Shown here in pieces: positions 52,362 to 63,930 of a stretch of 64,000 nucleotides of DNA. Source of the DNA: Campanula takesimana (Eukaryota > Streptophyta > Magnoliopsida > Asterales > Campanulaceae); the NCBI GenBank assembly GCA_026119855.1, contig JAOWBW010000380.1:930001-994000 (forward strand), written 5' to 3'. Each line of letters begins with the position of its first letter. Position 1 is the first letter of the stretch. The translations under genes were made by a program, and so were the position numbers. The notes beneath the pieces are model-generated. The model was not told the DNA's origin. It searched no databases and saw only the letters and a program-made list of their open reading frames with translations.

Positions 52362-53397
52362 TGTAGACACCCCGCCTTGGACCGCTCACCCCGATTGCAC
52401 ACTTGATTTTGTGTTTCTCCCTCTTTTAAGTTTTTTCTATTAGTTTCTGTTACTTTGGTTAAGTTCCAGACGGGCTCCGTTAAGTCCAGGGACTAAACTA
52501 AATAACAGTTCTTACTTTCTAGTCCATTCTGTCAGATTTTACCTTTCAGAGTCGTGCGCCTCCGCCCCTTGAGGCCAGACGCGTGCGCCTTCCGCCGCCT
52601 AGGTGGGATGCGCGCGCTTCTAGGGTGCGTCAGTTGCAGATTCTGCCCAAGAATCTCTCCCTTGCTCATTATACATGATTTTGCCGGGAAAAGATTTCTT
52701 GGAGACTCCGTTTGGCTCCAAACCCCCCCCCCCCTCTTTCAACTATAAAACCCCTCCAATCCATCATTGGAGGGGACTTTCTTTTAGGACTTTTGACTTA
52801 GACCTCTTTTGGGACTTCTTTTTGAGCTCTTTTTAGACCTTTTCAACTTAAGACTTTGGACCTTAAAAGTGTTCTCTCCAAGTATTCAACCTCTTCTTCA
52901 AGGCTTTTCAAGAGGTTCTCTTTGAAGGATACTATAGGTAAATGTCTTAAACTTTATTCTTCTTCTTCTTCTTCTTCTTCTTCTTCTTCTTCAATCAAAT
53001 GTGCAATCACCCCAAAACCATTTGGGACATGACACCAATGGCCCTTTCATTACATTGAATTGGCCTAGGAGTTATCTCCCTACATTTTAAACTTTAAAAC
53101 CCCTTTTTATCATCATTCATATAGGAAGAACACATCTATCTTTAAGTGAATTCTGATCAAACAAGACCGACGTTTCTAGGGTGAAATGGGTGTTTAAGTA
53201 TTTCCCATTTCGTAATCTAACCCCCGAACCCCTCATCCCAAAGAATCTCTGTTTTCGTAAATCAAACTTAGGCTCATAAACATTAGGTTTTCTTACGTTC
53301 CTCAAAAACGTGGGTGGCGACTCTAAAACACAATTAGACATCCTAGGATAATCCACGTGCTCTAGCCTAAAGCCGTGATTCCCCCGGGGTATCTACA
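52362..53397 (+). repeat. Tat-C 3' LTR
   Basis: 1036 bp, same ends as the 5' LTR. A weak polypurine tract (GAGGGGCTT) lies directly upstream (52353-52361). TATA box 52744. Confidence 0.95.
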
Positions 53398-54362
53398 ATC
53401 ATATTTTGAAAAATTGTTTGATATTGCAAATGAGTGTCAACTTTTGGGTGAACCTTTTACCAACATAAAACTTGTTTCAAAATCTATTCGAACTCTCCCC
53501 GAGAGGTTCAATATGAAAGTTTCATCTATTGAAGAACCTCACAATCTTTCTACTATGGACATCAATTCTTTAATGAGTATTTTGAAAAATTTGAGTCAAA
53601 TCTCCTTGAACAAAGTGAAGCTTCTAAGGGGAAAAATATTGCCTTGAAAGTGTAATCTTCAGATTTTTCAAAAGATAAAGATGAAATTTTTGAAGAATTG
53701 GATGAAAATGCCAGTGTTGCTTTACTTGCTAGAAAATATAATGCTATGGTTAAAAAGTTTAACAATGAAAAGATGCAGGTAAAAGCAAATGAGCAACAAA
53801 CCAAGGTGTATAATTCAATGCCAAGAAGGACATTCCCATCTTCCCAGAAGTCAAATCCAATGCATAGGACATCCTCAGATCAATCGAGATCTGATCCCAA
53901 ATACGTTGATTCAATTCAATGTCATGCTTGTTCGGGATGGGGTCACTATACAAATGAGTGTGCCAACACTCTAAGGAAAAAGGGAAAGAACTTATGGGTT
54001 TTCCTAAGTGATAATGAAGATGAAGGACAAGTCCAAGAGGAAGAACCATGTTTGTCACACTAAGTGACACGGATACTGAACATGTTACCTCAGATGTTTT
54101 CCAGTCGGAGATATCACCTGAGACCACACCTCTCAGGTATAAAATTTTCAGTTCATATAATGATGTTTGTTTCGTGGTTTCCACTAACTTTGATGCAGGA
54201 AGTTTACAAGAGGATGAGCTGAGCAAAGATGAACTCATTTCTTGTTTAAAGAACCTTTGTGAGGATTTGGTCAAGGAATGGAAGAAAGAGAACAAAATGG
54301 TAAAAACTTTAACCAAGATGAACGATGGACTCAAGGCCTACTTGACTCGTTTGGAAGTTTAA
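53398..54362 (+). pseudogene. Cop-5 gag, second part
   Basis: Starts with the second ATCAT copy and continues the gag reading (YFEKLFDIANECQLLGEPF, SIRTLPERFNMKVSSIEE). Stops or shifts occur near 53645 and 54063. Zinc knuckle 1, CHACSGWGHYTNEC, lies near 53921-53962, followed by acidic sequence and a coiled coil (SKDELISCLKNLCEDLVKEWKK) to 54360. Confidence 0.88.
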
Positions 54363-56475
54363 GCATCCAAGAGTGATGCCGATCTAGAGAAAGTTAAGGC
54401 CAAATTGACTTTAGCCGAAACTACCTTGAAGAAACTCAACACCGGATCATCCAAACTGGATGAGATTCTCAATTTGAGTAAGCCTCTCAAAGCAGGTATT
54501 GGTTTCCGAGAATCATTAGATAAAATTATTTCTTCTTTGAGTTGTGATGAACATGAAATATGTTTTGTGAAAGAACGTGCTTTTGATCAAAATTCTTTTT
54601 CTAATGACTCTTCTGACAAAAGAAAAGTGTGTCAATACTGTCACACATCTGGACATTTTAAAAATAAGTGTAATACTCTTTCAAAGAAACATTCTAGTCA
54701 TTCTGTGTTACCTGAAGTGTTACCCAGCACTCCAGATAACACATTTTGTCAGAAGTTCAAAAATACAAAAAAGAAGTCATGGAAACCTAAATCTAAATTG
54801 AGATGCGATGTTTTTTACACTTCTCTAAAGACAAATATTGAAGGATCATGGTCCTTTGATAGTAGATGTTCACGTCACATGACGGGAACAAAGTTATTTT
54901 TGAAAGATTATGAATCTTTTCAAGGAGGTAGTGTAACGTATGGTGGTGGAAGTAAAAGCAATATAATAGGAAAAGAGACACTAAATGTGACTGATTTTCC
55001 TGCCTTAAAGAATTTCTTATATGTAGATGGGCTTGTAGCTAATTTAATTAGTATTAGCCAACTTTGTGATGACAACTTAGAGGTGAAATTCAATAAAAAT
55101 ACTTGTGAAGTCTTTGATTGTACTAATAATTGTGTGATGACAGGAAGTAGATCAAGTGACAATTGTTATCTTGTTGAAGATAAACAGGTGTGCCATTTGG
55201 CAAAATTTGATGTTACAACATTGTGGCATCAAAAGTTTGGACATGCCCATTATCAAAACTTGAAGAACATTATCAAGTTTGAGGCTGTCAAAGGAGTCCC
55301 TAAACTGAATCTTAATAACAAAATGGTTTGTGGAGACTGCCTTAAAAATGAGGAGACTCGTGTTACCCAGTGTACTGCCCAACACCAAGAGCAACACTTC
55401 AGGACAACACATTGTTTTCAGCTTTTGCACATGGACTTGATGGGTCCAATCGAGGTAGAAATCCTGGGAGGTAGGAGGTATATTTTTGTTATAGTTGATG
55501 ATTTCTCTAGGTTTTTATGGGTATATTTCATAAGAGAAAAAATCTAAAACTTTAGATAAATTTAAACTCTTGCACTCCAAAATCAAAAACATCTTTTTCT
55601 CACCTATTTTTCGTATAAGATCTAATCATGAAAAGAATTTACAAATGTTTCCTTTTATACTTTTTGTAAGAAAAAGGGGATAAACCATGATTTTTGGGTA
55701 TCAAAATCACATCAACGGAATGGGGTGGACATTGCTTGATATGGCCCGTGTTATGTTATTCTCAAAATGGATTTCAAAAAGATTTTGGGCTGAAGCTTTG
55801 AGCACGGCTTGTCACATTTCAAATAGAGTCCTTCTAAGACCTGGTTTAACAATGACACCCTATGAGATTTTGAATGGAAAGAAACCACATGTACATTACT
55901 TCCATGTGTTTGGGTGTGTATGTTTCATATTCAAAGACTGGGATTACTTAGATAAGCTTTACTCTAAGGGTGATAAAGGCATTTTTCTTTGATATTCTCA
56001 AGACAATCATGCATATCGAGTGTATAATTTAAGATTGAAAACTATTCAAGAATCTGTAGATATTGTTTTTGATGATCTGTCAAGTATTGCAGATGAACCA
56101 GGTGATTATCCTCCTTTGGTACTGCTGGAACAACCTCAAAGTAAATTTGACATTTATGTTGGACCAAGTGTCGACATAAGTGTTGGACCAGATGTTAGGA
56201 CCAGTGCTACCACACACCTGAGGCAACACCAGAGATAACACCAAAAGTCAGTCCAGTTGCAGAAAATGAAAATAATGAGGACTCCTTTAGAGTAGATGAT
56301 CCAGTCAGAATAGTTCCCCCTTTGAAGATTCAAAAGAATCATCCTATATCCCAAGTGATAGGGAGATTAGACGAAGGGATACAAACTAGGGGTAAGGAAC
56401 CGGTTAATTATCAAGACATGGTAAACCATTCATGTTTTCTTTCTAAACTTGAATCTAAAAATATTTTTTTTTGAA
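54363..56475 (+). pseudogene. Cop-5 second knuckle, protease and integrase; RT deleted
   Basis: From 54405 a frame runs to 55547: coiled coil, KLNTGSSKLDEILNLSKPLKAGIGF, knuckle 2 CQYCHTSGHFKNKC (near 54632), protease block SFDSRCSRHMTG (the active D-S-G is D-S-R, so inactive), LWHQKFGHAHYQNL, first integrase Asp in LLHMDLMGP. After a stop at 55545 the rest of integrase is badly decayed (N for the second Asp), with ACHISNRVLLRPGLTMTPYE at 55806. The linker to RT (NYQDMVNHSCFLSKLESKNI) ends near 56475, where RT should start but does not. Confidence 0.88.
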
Positions 56476-57855
56476 AGATGAATATTTAATACATGTTTTT
56501 AACCATAAGAGATTTTCTAACTTGAAGAAGTCTCTTGTTCCGTTTCTTGTTTAAACTCCTTGGATCATCTTTGTTGTTGTACAATATTTTGTTTTGTTTT
56601 ATTAAAAAAAAAATTGTTTTGTTTTCAATCTGTCAGTGGGTAGTCTTCTCTATACATTGACAGTGGCACATACTGACCTTTTTGTTATGGTAGGATAACA
56701 CTCAAGGTAACATCTTTGATAAAATTCCCTTTGTACTCAAAAGTGACAAAGTCACTAACTTTTTGATAAATTCAGAGGCATAAAGGCTAAAAAGCTCAGA
56801 TAATACTTCCTTAGTAGCTCGGGGCACGGCGTTCGCTGCGATGATGCACTCTTGCCAAAAGGAAATGTTATCATGTGATTTGGACTAAGTATTAGGAACA
56901 TAGAGCTCGCAACTACAGTGTATCCTACTTGAAAGGTACAAATTACCTAAGCATGTTTACACTTTATAAGGACTCGGAGCATGAAGCTCGCTATTACGAT
57001 GCTTCCTTGTAGATAAAAATGTGTTAATATGTTTAAAAAATGCTTAAATTAAAGAACAAGCTATGTTTGATATACCTGAAAATGAAGAAAAAGCTTGTTA
57101 AGCCTCAATTGCTTATTAATGAAGCATATCTCTGCCTCAAGTGTTTTAAAAATGAGACTTTCCTTAAAATGTCTTGTTTTAATTTTATCAAGGGATGTTT
57201 ATCACAAATGATATCTTAAGTGTTTACCATCGTTGCCATTAACACATTAGTGTGTGCTACATTAGTTTTTTTTATTTATTTTTTTATTCTTTTACTTTCG
57301 AATTTGTTTATTAAATTTTCAAAGTTTGAAAGTCTTTTTATTATTCAAAGAGTTTACAATTTTAAAAAAGTTTTAAACAAATCCTTTTTATTTGAGGTAA
57401 AATGTTCTAGTAACTAAATCCCTAAAACCATGGAGTCTATCTTCAATTTGTGAGGGATCGGTTACTTCTTTCTTTTACCCGTTCGTTTTATTTTTATTTT
57501 TATTTTATTTTCGTTTTCCTTATTTAATAAAAAAACACAAAAAAAACCGGATGTGTAGAGAGTTGGTTTTGTGTGTGCAAGTAAATAGGGGGAGTTCGAT
57601 TAGAATAGTTGAAATGTGAGTAAAAATAGGGTTCTTAGTTAATTTAGATGATAAGAGTTAAGTTTAAACTAATTTCCTCTCCTATTCACATTCCATAACC
57701 TTCTAAATATCTATCCCTATTTACTCTCTCTTTCACAAACACGCACCTATTTACTCCCTCCTCTTCATCGCTTTTTCTCTATCTCAGCAACCTTCCCCAA
57801 ATCAAAAACACTTCTAAAAAAAAAATTCTCCTTTTCTACCTTTCAAAATTCAACA
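56476..57855 (+). other. Cop-5 post-integrase region, non-coding
   Basis: T-rich. Two related hairpin blocks at 56893-56927 and 56968-57008 contain GAGCTCGC or GAAGCTCGC inside paired ends TAGGA/TCCTA and AAGGA/TCCTT. A third weak copy lies near 56815-56856. A leader-like pyrimidine-rich stretch occurs at 57670-57855. No RT or RNase H remains. Confidence 0.55.
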
Positions 57856-58249
57856 ATGGCTTCACCTTCCCAAAACCTTAACCAATCCGCACCTCAAGAG
57901 GAGTCACCGGGTGTTGACTCGGGTGTTACTTCACCCATGGACATATCTCCCATGGTTTCCAATATCTCTCCATCTATGGCCATGTCCATTGATGATCCTT
58001 CCATGGTTGCTACTTTTGTCCAACCTACCCTAACCGTGACTGCCTCTCAACCACCTGTTACCGCCACCAAGAAACCTAAAAGAAAATCCCCTTCTTCCTC
58101 CATTTAAAGAAGACACCATCCGCTTCATTAATTTGATTTCTTTCCAACCTGGGGGAGATGGTGGTGCTGGTACTAGTGCTGCTACTGATGATGTTGGTGA
58201 TGCTGGTACAGATGCTGGTACTAGTGATGAGCCAGATGATGGAGAATAA
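57856..58249 (+). pseudogene. Cop-5 3' ORF, unknown, broken
   Basis: ATG 57856 gives MASPSQNLNQSAPQEESPGV..., a Ser/Pro/Met-rich peptide of 83 residues with a basic KKPKRK near its end and a stop at 58105. In another frame the sequence continues FQPGGDGGAGTSAATDDVGDAGTDAG to about 58249. SIRE-type elements often have a third reading frame after pol, and this could be its remnant with a central deletion. I cannot name it. Confidence 0.4.
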
Positions 58250-58650
58250 CCTTGTTTAAATGTTGATGTTGCCACTATACTTGGGCAATGGCTTTTATGT
58301 TACTTTTGAATGGTTTCAAAAACAATTTTCGTTTGTGGTGGTTTGGTTTTTAAAACAATTCGTATTTTAGTTCTTAATTTAGAACTTTAATACTTTGGTG
58401 GTTATGCTTTGGTTTATGACTTGTGGTTTTGAGGATTTTAAAACTTTGATTTACTTTTTGTTTTAAACTACTAATTGTTTTAAACATGGTTCTGTTTTAT
58501 AATTAGTATATTAAGTAAATCTTTGTTGTTTCGGTTAACTCCATGATTAAGGGGGAGTTAATCTTTGGTGAAATGCTCTGTTATACTGTATATGGCTAAC
58601 TTATGTTACAGGTACCATCACTTAGGAGGTTGGAAAGAAATGCACAAACT

Positions 58651-58661
58651 AAGGGGGAGAT
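58651..58661 (+). other. Cop-5 polypurine tract
   Basis: AAGGGGGAGAT directly before the 3' LTR; priming site for plus-strand synthesis. Confidence 0.85.
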
Positions 58662-59644
58662 TGTTAGTGTAAACAGAGGTGTTACCTCAGATGTTATCGC
58701 TGGCAGTCATGTTCTACCCGGCGAAATATGTGTTATAGTTTTACATTTCTTTCCATAATAATTTTTATACTAACGTCCTAATATTATTGTCTAGATGGCT
58801 GTATTTTTGGTCCATATTTCAGGTTATATTAAGGTGAAAATTAAAGCTAAATACATGGAGAATGGATTAAAGAAGAGTTATTCATAAATGGTGATTTATG
58901 GATAACTTTCAACATCTTTAACATGTGGGTAAATGATAAAAATGTGGGAAGACTTATTCCAAGGATTTGTTGCTGATCAAATGGAAGAGTACAAGGCATT
59001 GGAAGCATGGAGTACAAGTGGGCGAAGCTTAGACTTGGGCACAAAGAAATTGGTTGAGAAAATCATGGAAAGTGACCAAGTCTTTGCACAATTTGTGGAG
59101 AACAAACCCACTCACTCTCCCCACTCTCTCACAACGTGGAAGGCAGCCCCAAGACTATTTCTTTGTGTAGCCATCAAGTATTGAAGGCTATAAATAGTGC
59201 TAGGATGAACACTTTGTAATCAAGCCAAATTTCACACACATCCATAGCACAAAGATCAAAGTACTCTTGGCTCTTTAAGATTCTCCCTTCCATACACTCT
59301 TTTATTACTCAAATACTTCGGGTTTCAGTGAGGTTTGGTTAGGATAGAATCTTGTGCTTTGTTCTTATTTTGGTTCCATAGAAAGTATATCATATTAGTT
59401 ATAGGGAACCTTTTGACTTTGTATTTGGTACATTTATTGCATATAAAGTTTTCGCCTAAGGTCACTCTCAAGTTATATTTATATAACTTGAGAAAAATAA
59501 TTCTTGTGCTTTTGTTCGCTGCAAAACTCTTTTACAAATTTATTTTTACTCGGGTGTGTGTATTATGTCCGTGTGTGTTATCTGAGGTGTTACCTAACAC
59601 TTGAGGTAACACTTGTTCTCAGTAGCCTTTGACAAACAATTTCA
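58662..59644 (+). repeat. Cop-5 3' LTR
   Basis: 983 bp, TGTTAGTGTAAACAG ... ACAATTTCA. The block GAGGTGTTACCT occurs near both ends (58676, 59584). A TATA-like CTATAAATAG is at 59190-59199. Confidence 0.9.
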
Positions 59645-59790
59645 GTTTGTAATAGGCTAGCTATTTGTAATAGACTAGGTTGTATCGTGCTCTGTAATAG
59701 ACTCCACATGAGTTTGTAATAGATAGGAAAATTGATCTGTAATGACTCGGCTACAAGTTGTAATATGATGGAAATTTCTTTAAATAGTAC
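59645..59790 (+). repeat. TTGTAATAG-rich flank
   Basis: Five TTGTAATA or CTGTAAT repeats at irregular 25-40-bp spacing right after Cop-5. TGTAA motifs resemble far-upstream polyadenylation elements, but this may just be a decayed repeat. Confidence 0.5.
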
Positions 59791-59891
59791 CAACTTTCTA
59801 AAACATACTCATGTAATCACATGTATAAATTCATAATAATATTAGTATGAAATTATTAAATTACTCGTAAAATTGAAAATGGAGTGGCTCT

Positions 59892-59914
59892 GATACTACT
59901 TATTGACAGGTTTC
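59892..59914 (-). other. Decayed copia primer site and LTR end, reverse strand
   Basis: On the minus strand AGTAGTATCAGAGCC resembles TGGTATCAGAGCC, preceded by ...CCTGTCA, a possible LTR end. An old LTR may extend to the right, but it is not otherwise recognisable. 59915-60566 is AT-rich. Confidence 0.35.
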
Positions 59915-60566
59915 TTAAATTCAATTCAAGTTTGACAAGGTTTAGTTTTCCTTTTGTATTAGAAATTAGATTAGTTAATTAGTTCATATTAGTACAAGGA
60001 CATGTTCAAGAATTAAAAAAGTCGTTTCCTTATTAGAATATAGTTGCTTTGTCCCCAGTAAATATGATTACTCTTTACAAAGGGTTTAGGTATTTACATA
60101 CTATTACTAATACAGAAGCAGTTGGCATCAGCATTGCCAAATGGCTGCTTTTGGTTAAAATATTTCCATTCAAAACCACTTGCTCACAACAACATTCATT
60201 AATGAAGTCTGCTAATTAAGTTATAATTAGTACACAGTTTAAAATGTTTATCTATTTGCATTAGTTATTATATTTCAACAACTAATCTTTTTTATTTATT
60301 TTCATTTAACTATTGAACTTAACAAATTTACATACCCCAATAAAATTTAGAGTAATATTAAGGACACAAAATAGTCAAAAAATAAAAAAACTTGCTCACA
60401 AAATTTTATTTATAATGATTTAATTGATGTTTTTATTTAGAGCGTAATGGTTTCACTATCGATGCAACTTATAAAATATTGTCAACTCTTTTGTAGGTAA
60501 TATTTTGTGATTTTATTTTTTGCCCCTAGCGTTGGTCTAAAATTTAACCTTAAAGGTGAAGGTTGT

Positions 60567-60892
60567 GTATATCCTTCCCAAAATGAATGACCTTCTTTTT
60601 TGTAACAAAGTACTTTTCTAAATGATTTTTTTACCATTTATTTCATATTTTATTTTTGCAAAATTAAAAGTTTAAAAGTGGATATTAAGGATATTGATAA
60701 CTTTTTGCTATTAAAATTCAACATTTTCATTGTGTTTTTAAATAGAAAAATATCATTTTTTTAATATATAGAGTATTAAATAACAAGTTTAAAATTTCCA
60801 ATAGGATAATTAGATCAGCATAAAATTATTGCTCAAAATACCTTCGTGCTAACAGCGAAAAAAATAGGACTCTTACTCGGGGACGGAGGGAG
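60567..60892. mobile_element. Stowaway-like MITE, left end decayed
   Basis: The right end GGGGACGGAGGGAG is followed by TA, and its subterminal block CGTGCTAACAGCGAAAAAAATAGGAC resembles the element at 5206-5449. The left end TATCCTTCCCAAAATGA is diverged. Confidence 0.6.
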
Positions 60893-60985
60893 TATTTTTT
60901 TTAATATTAGCTCAACCCAACCAAATCCTAAGGCCTAAGCATTGTCACACCTTTATGTGGCCTTCAATATCTCTCTCGTCTTACC

Positions 60986-61296
60986 TAGGGATGGCCAAAA
61001 CCGGTTCCGAGCCCGGTTCCGGTTCGGCAAAAGGGTGACCCTTAACCGCCCGCGCTTACCCCGGTTCCAGTTCCGGTTTGGCACAATCCGGTTCCGGTAC
61101 GGTTCCGGTCCGGTTCCGGTCCCCCCCTTTAAAATTATTGAAAAATAAGGGATTTCCGGTTCCAGTTCCAGTCCGGTTCGGCATATATGTGACCCTGAAC
61201 CGGCCCGTATGCCTTGCGGTTCCGGTTTCCTCCCCGGTTTCCTCCGGTTCCGGGCTTTTCCGGTTTTCCGGTTCCGGTTCGGTTTGGCCATCCCTA
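60986..61296. mobile_element. hAT MITE with CCGGTTCC repeats
   Basis: TAGGGATGGCC ... GGCCATCCCTA ends and a perfect 8-bp duplication GTCTTACC (60978-60985, 61297-61304). The interior is made of CCGGTTCCGG repeats and their complements, so it folds back. Open frames here are simple-repeat artefacts. Confidence 0.92.
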
Positions 61297-61586
61297 GTCT
61301 TACCCATGGGCCATGGATGAGCCCAAATTTAACATTTTTCACGTGCTAGATGTGAACACTGACATAAATAATTCTTTTCTATTTATCTCAAAGAAATAAA
61401 ATTAAAATTTCGTAGGTATATAAATAGGGGTCTGGATGGCCAAGCAAAACCACAGCAAAAAAACATTAAGGCATAGGGGGGAAAAAAAACTAAGTCATCA
61501 GATGGCACAAAAATGTTTAACCCACTCTCCACACTGGTGCCGGTGCTCAACCCATTTGGGGTGGCGAAGGGCAAAAGCATTAAGGC

Positions 61587-61786
61587 AGTTACATACATCA
61601 TGGAAACAATCATCAAAACCCAATCATCATGGAAACAAGCATTAAAACACCTCTGATATTTTAATGTCAGAACAGCAAGTACATCAATCTGAGAGCAAAG
61701 AGTTGAAACAAAACAGAGTGGTCTGGACTCAAAACTTGCTGGACAGTCACATACATCATGGAAACAATCATCAAAACCCAATCAAA
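61587..61786. repeat. 40-bp direct repeat, 158 bp apart
   Basis: CACATACATCATGGAAACAATC-type block at 61587-61626 and 61745-61784, near identical, with a shorter echo (ATCATGGAAACAAGCATTAAAAC) between. A TATA-like TATATAAATAG lies at 61418. 61305-61586 is otherwise unassigned. Confidence 0.7.
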
Positions 61787-61879
61787 TAAAGTGCTATGAA
61801 CATGAAATCTTGTGTGTGCGTAGATATAAATGTTAGTGACACAAAAGGCATGGAAAATCACTTATTTAGGCATGATTTG

Positions 61880-62573
61880 ATGATGCTGAACAAGGACAAA
61901 TTGGGGGGTTTTGTTTGAAACACATGCTAGTCTTTGGAAAATCTCCCCAGATCAACAACATGAACAAGTATTCATTGAAGTAAGAACATGGCAAGAGACA
62001 ACAAGTATTACATATTTGGTTCAACAATAGAGGTCTAGCCTAACAAGTGGCTAGACCTCTTAACAAACAATATAAAGAGCTACATTTTACATGTATGAAG
62101 ATTACAAGAAAAGATCTTTACCTAGGTTGTGCTTCCTTTGCTTCCAAATGAAGACTTTTTTGGTTTTTCTTGAAGGTCTTTGTGCTTGGATTGAGAGTGT
62201 TTGTTGTGAGTTTGCTTGCTTGTTTTGTGTGGATGTTTAGAGTGATGTTATGGAAGTGATATGGTGGTGTAGTGGGGGTATATGGACTGAGGTTATGAAG
62301 GTATGAAGTGAGTGTTATTAAGAGTGCGAGTTGTGTTTGTTTCTCTTGTGGATTGTGCGTGTAAAATGGATGAGTGGAGATGTATTATGGATGGGGGAGG
62401 GTGCCAAATGACTTTAGGTTCCCTTGCTTAGGTCTAGGGAGTCATTTAGGAGGCAACCACCCGGATCAATGTAGCTGGAAATGGCTTAAAGTGTGATTTG
62501 AAAGACCAAGTTGCAAATGAATCAAGTAGCAGATCCGCTGGTGAAGAGGAGCCGTACGGCTCTTGTAACGCCC
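61880..62573 (-). repeat. Tat-D: reverse-strand Tat-like LTR fragment
   Basis: On the minus strand the order matches the middle of the Tat-B LTR: a G-poor CA-rich tract (62400-62160), TTGGAAGCAAAGGAAGCACA (62145-62126), a donor-like CCTAG|GTAAAG (62122/62121), then 60 nt later a 12-bp stem-loop (62060-62029). Sequence between the shared blocks is diverged, so this is a related family rather than the same one. Edges uncertain. Confidence 0.65.
62029..62060 (-). other. LTR stem-loop, Tat-D copy
   Basis: AGAGGTCTAGCC and GGCTAGACCTCT pair around an 8-nt loop. The core GTCTAGCC/GGCTAGAC is identical to Tat-B, and two of the outer pairs are exchanged. Confidence 0.7.
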
Positions 62574-62929
62574 GTCCTAATTCTTGTTAAATTCTTGACT
62601 AGAATATTTATATGCTATTTTATTTGAGTTAATTATTTAACTACTTTAGAAAATTAAGGTGGTTAAATGTCAAAGTTAAAAGTTTAGGGGCATCAGAAGT
62701 GAGTCTTGAACATGATTACTCATTAAATTAAAATGGGAACTTGAGTATAAAAGGAAGAACTCTTTTTTTTTTTTGTCTTGAAAGTGCTATGAACAAACAC
62801 TTATGTGTTATGCTTGTTTTGGAACAATGTTTGTGTACCTTAGGGGCACCAACTAATGTCTTGAGCTTGAATGTCCTAAGAAAAGAATTGGAAAATAATA
62901 CGTGAAAGATGTATAATTCATCTTCCTAG

Positions 62930-63215
62930 CTTGAACTTGAAGTATAAGATAATTAACTCTTGTACATGTTTAACCATCCAAAGAAATGGATTGAGAACTT
63001 GGATATAAGATGATAAAATCTTGTATATGTATTGAATGTCCTGAATGTCTTGAATGTCTTAAGTTGAAACAGTAACTTGAAGTATAAGACAATAAACTCT
63101 TGTACATGACTTGAATATCCAAATAATTGGAGTAATATCCAAATAATTGGAGTAAGACTTGAATATAAGATTATAAAATCTTGTACATGCCTTGACATCA
63201 ATATATGTGTATGGT
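62930..63215 (+). repeat. Degenerate repeats with TATAAGATnATnAAATCTTGTACATG
   Basis: Four copies (about 62940, 63002, 63080 and 63162) of ACTTGAANTATAAGA...ATCTTGTACATG; the core AAGATT-ATAA-AATCTT can form a short hairpin. A 22-bp unit AATATCCAAATAATTGGAGTAA is also duplicated at 63113-63154. Confidence 0.75.
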
Positions 63216-63930
63216 AATAAACTTGAAAAATGCTTGATGTGTATATGCAAATCTTGCATATATTTACTTGATACAATGTTACTTCTTGATTACTTGATAC
63301 ATGGTATGAATAACCGAAAGAATTGGGATATGGGATTAGATAGAGAATAATTATCTCTACTACACATTTGAATTTGATATGTGTATATTGGAAGTGCTAT
63401 GAATAAGCACTAAAGTGCTAGTGATTGGTTTTAATCGTGTATATACTCAATGAAGTATATAAAAAATAAAGAAGATATCTTGTCTTGAAATGGGTTCCTA
63501 AAGAAAATAAGGACTAGTGTAATATGCAGATAATTCATATAATCGTGAATACTACGATTTAAGTTAATAAGAATAACTACAGAACACAATATGTGTTGGA
63601 AAATGTATTCGATTACTAACGATACATATACGTGAGATATGATTGTGACTAGGTATGATGTGACCTATTCTACTTCGTATTTAGAGTCTAAGGTATTGGG
63701 CTCTATTTGATAGTAAGGGTATCGTGATAGACACTTTAATGTGTTAAACGTGATATGAATATGTACGTGCAAACATGGCATGTGACAAAATGATATAAAA
63801 TGATATACCCTACTACTTGTTTGAGGTCTGTTATTAATAGACTCTAACTTGGATTGACCGTGTTATATGGACACTCTACGTGCCATTGTTAGATTGATTT
63901 GTCTTCGCAATGATTGCGTATGTGTACTTG

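Larger units (their letters stand above)
39198..53397 (+). mobile_element. Tat-C: complete Ty3/gypsy Tat-lineage retrotransposon, 14.2 kb
   Basis: LTRs 39198-40258 and 52362-53397 (TGTAGACACC...ATCTACA) with a perfect 5-bp duplication ATCAT (39193-39197, 53398-53402). The order is primer site, 1.3-kb leader, gag-protease, RT-RNase H, archaeal-like RNase H, integrase, stem-loop cluster, two reverse-strand genes, 29-bp repeats, 3' LTR. A second, archaeal-like RNase H before integrase places it in the Tat lineage. Extra reading frames between pol and the 3' LTR have been reported in that lineage. All sense genes are broken, so this copy cannot move on its own. Confidence 0.95.
38594..59644 (+). 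mobile_element. Cop-5: Ty1/copia element split by Tat-C
   Basis: The last 112 bp of the 5' LTR (38594-38705), primer site, gag start, then Tat-C (39198-53397), then the rest of gag, protease, a decayed integrase, a post-pol region and a full 983-bp 3' LTR. RT and RNase H are missing. Without Tat-C the element would be about 6.9 kb. Gag motif order matches Cop-2. The PPT is at 58651-58661. Confidence 0.9.

Noticed and set aside
58030..58275. Reverse 81-codon frame opposite the Cop-5 3' ORF
   Set aside because: Low-complexity shadow (Ser/Ala/Pro) of the forward GGTGCTGGTACTAGTGCT repeats.
60942..61342. Open frames with Pro-Val or Pro-Glu-Arg repeats
   Set aside because: Translation of CCGGTTCC repeats inside a hAT MITE.
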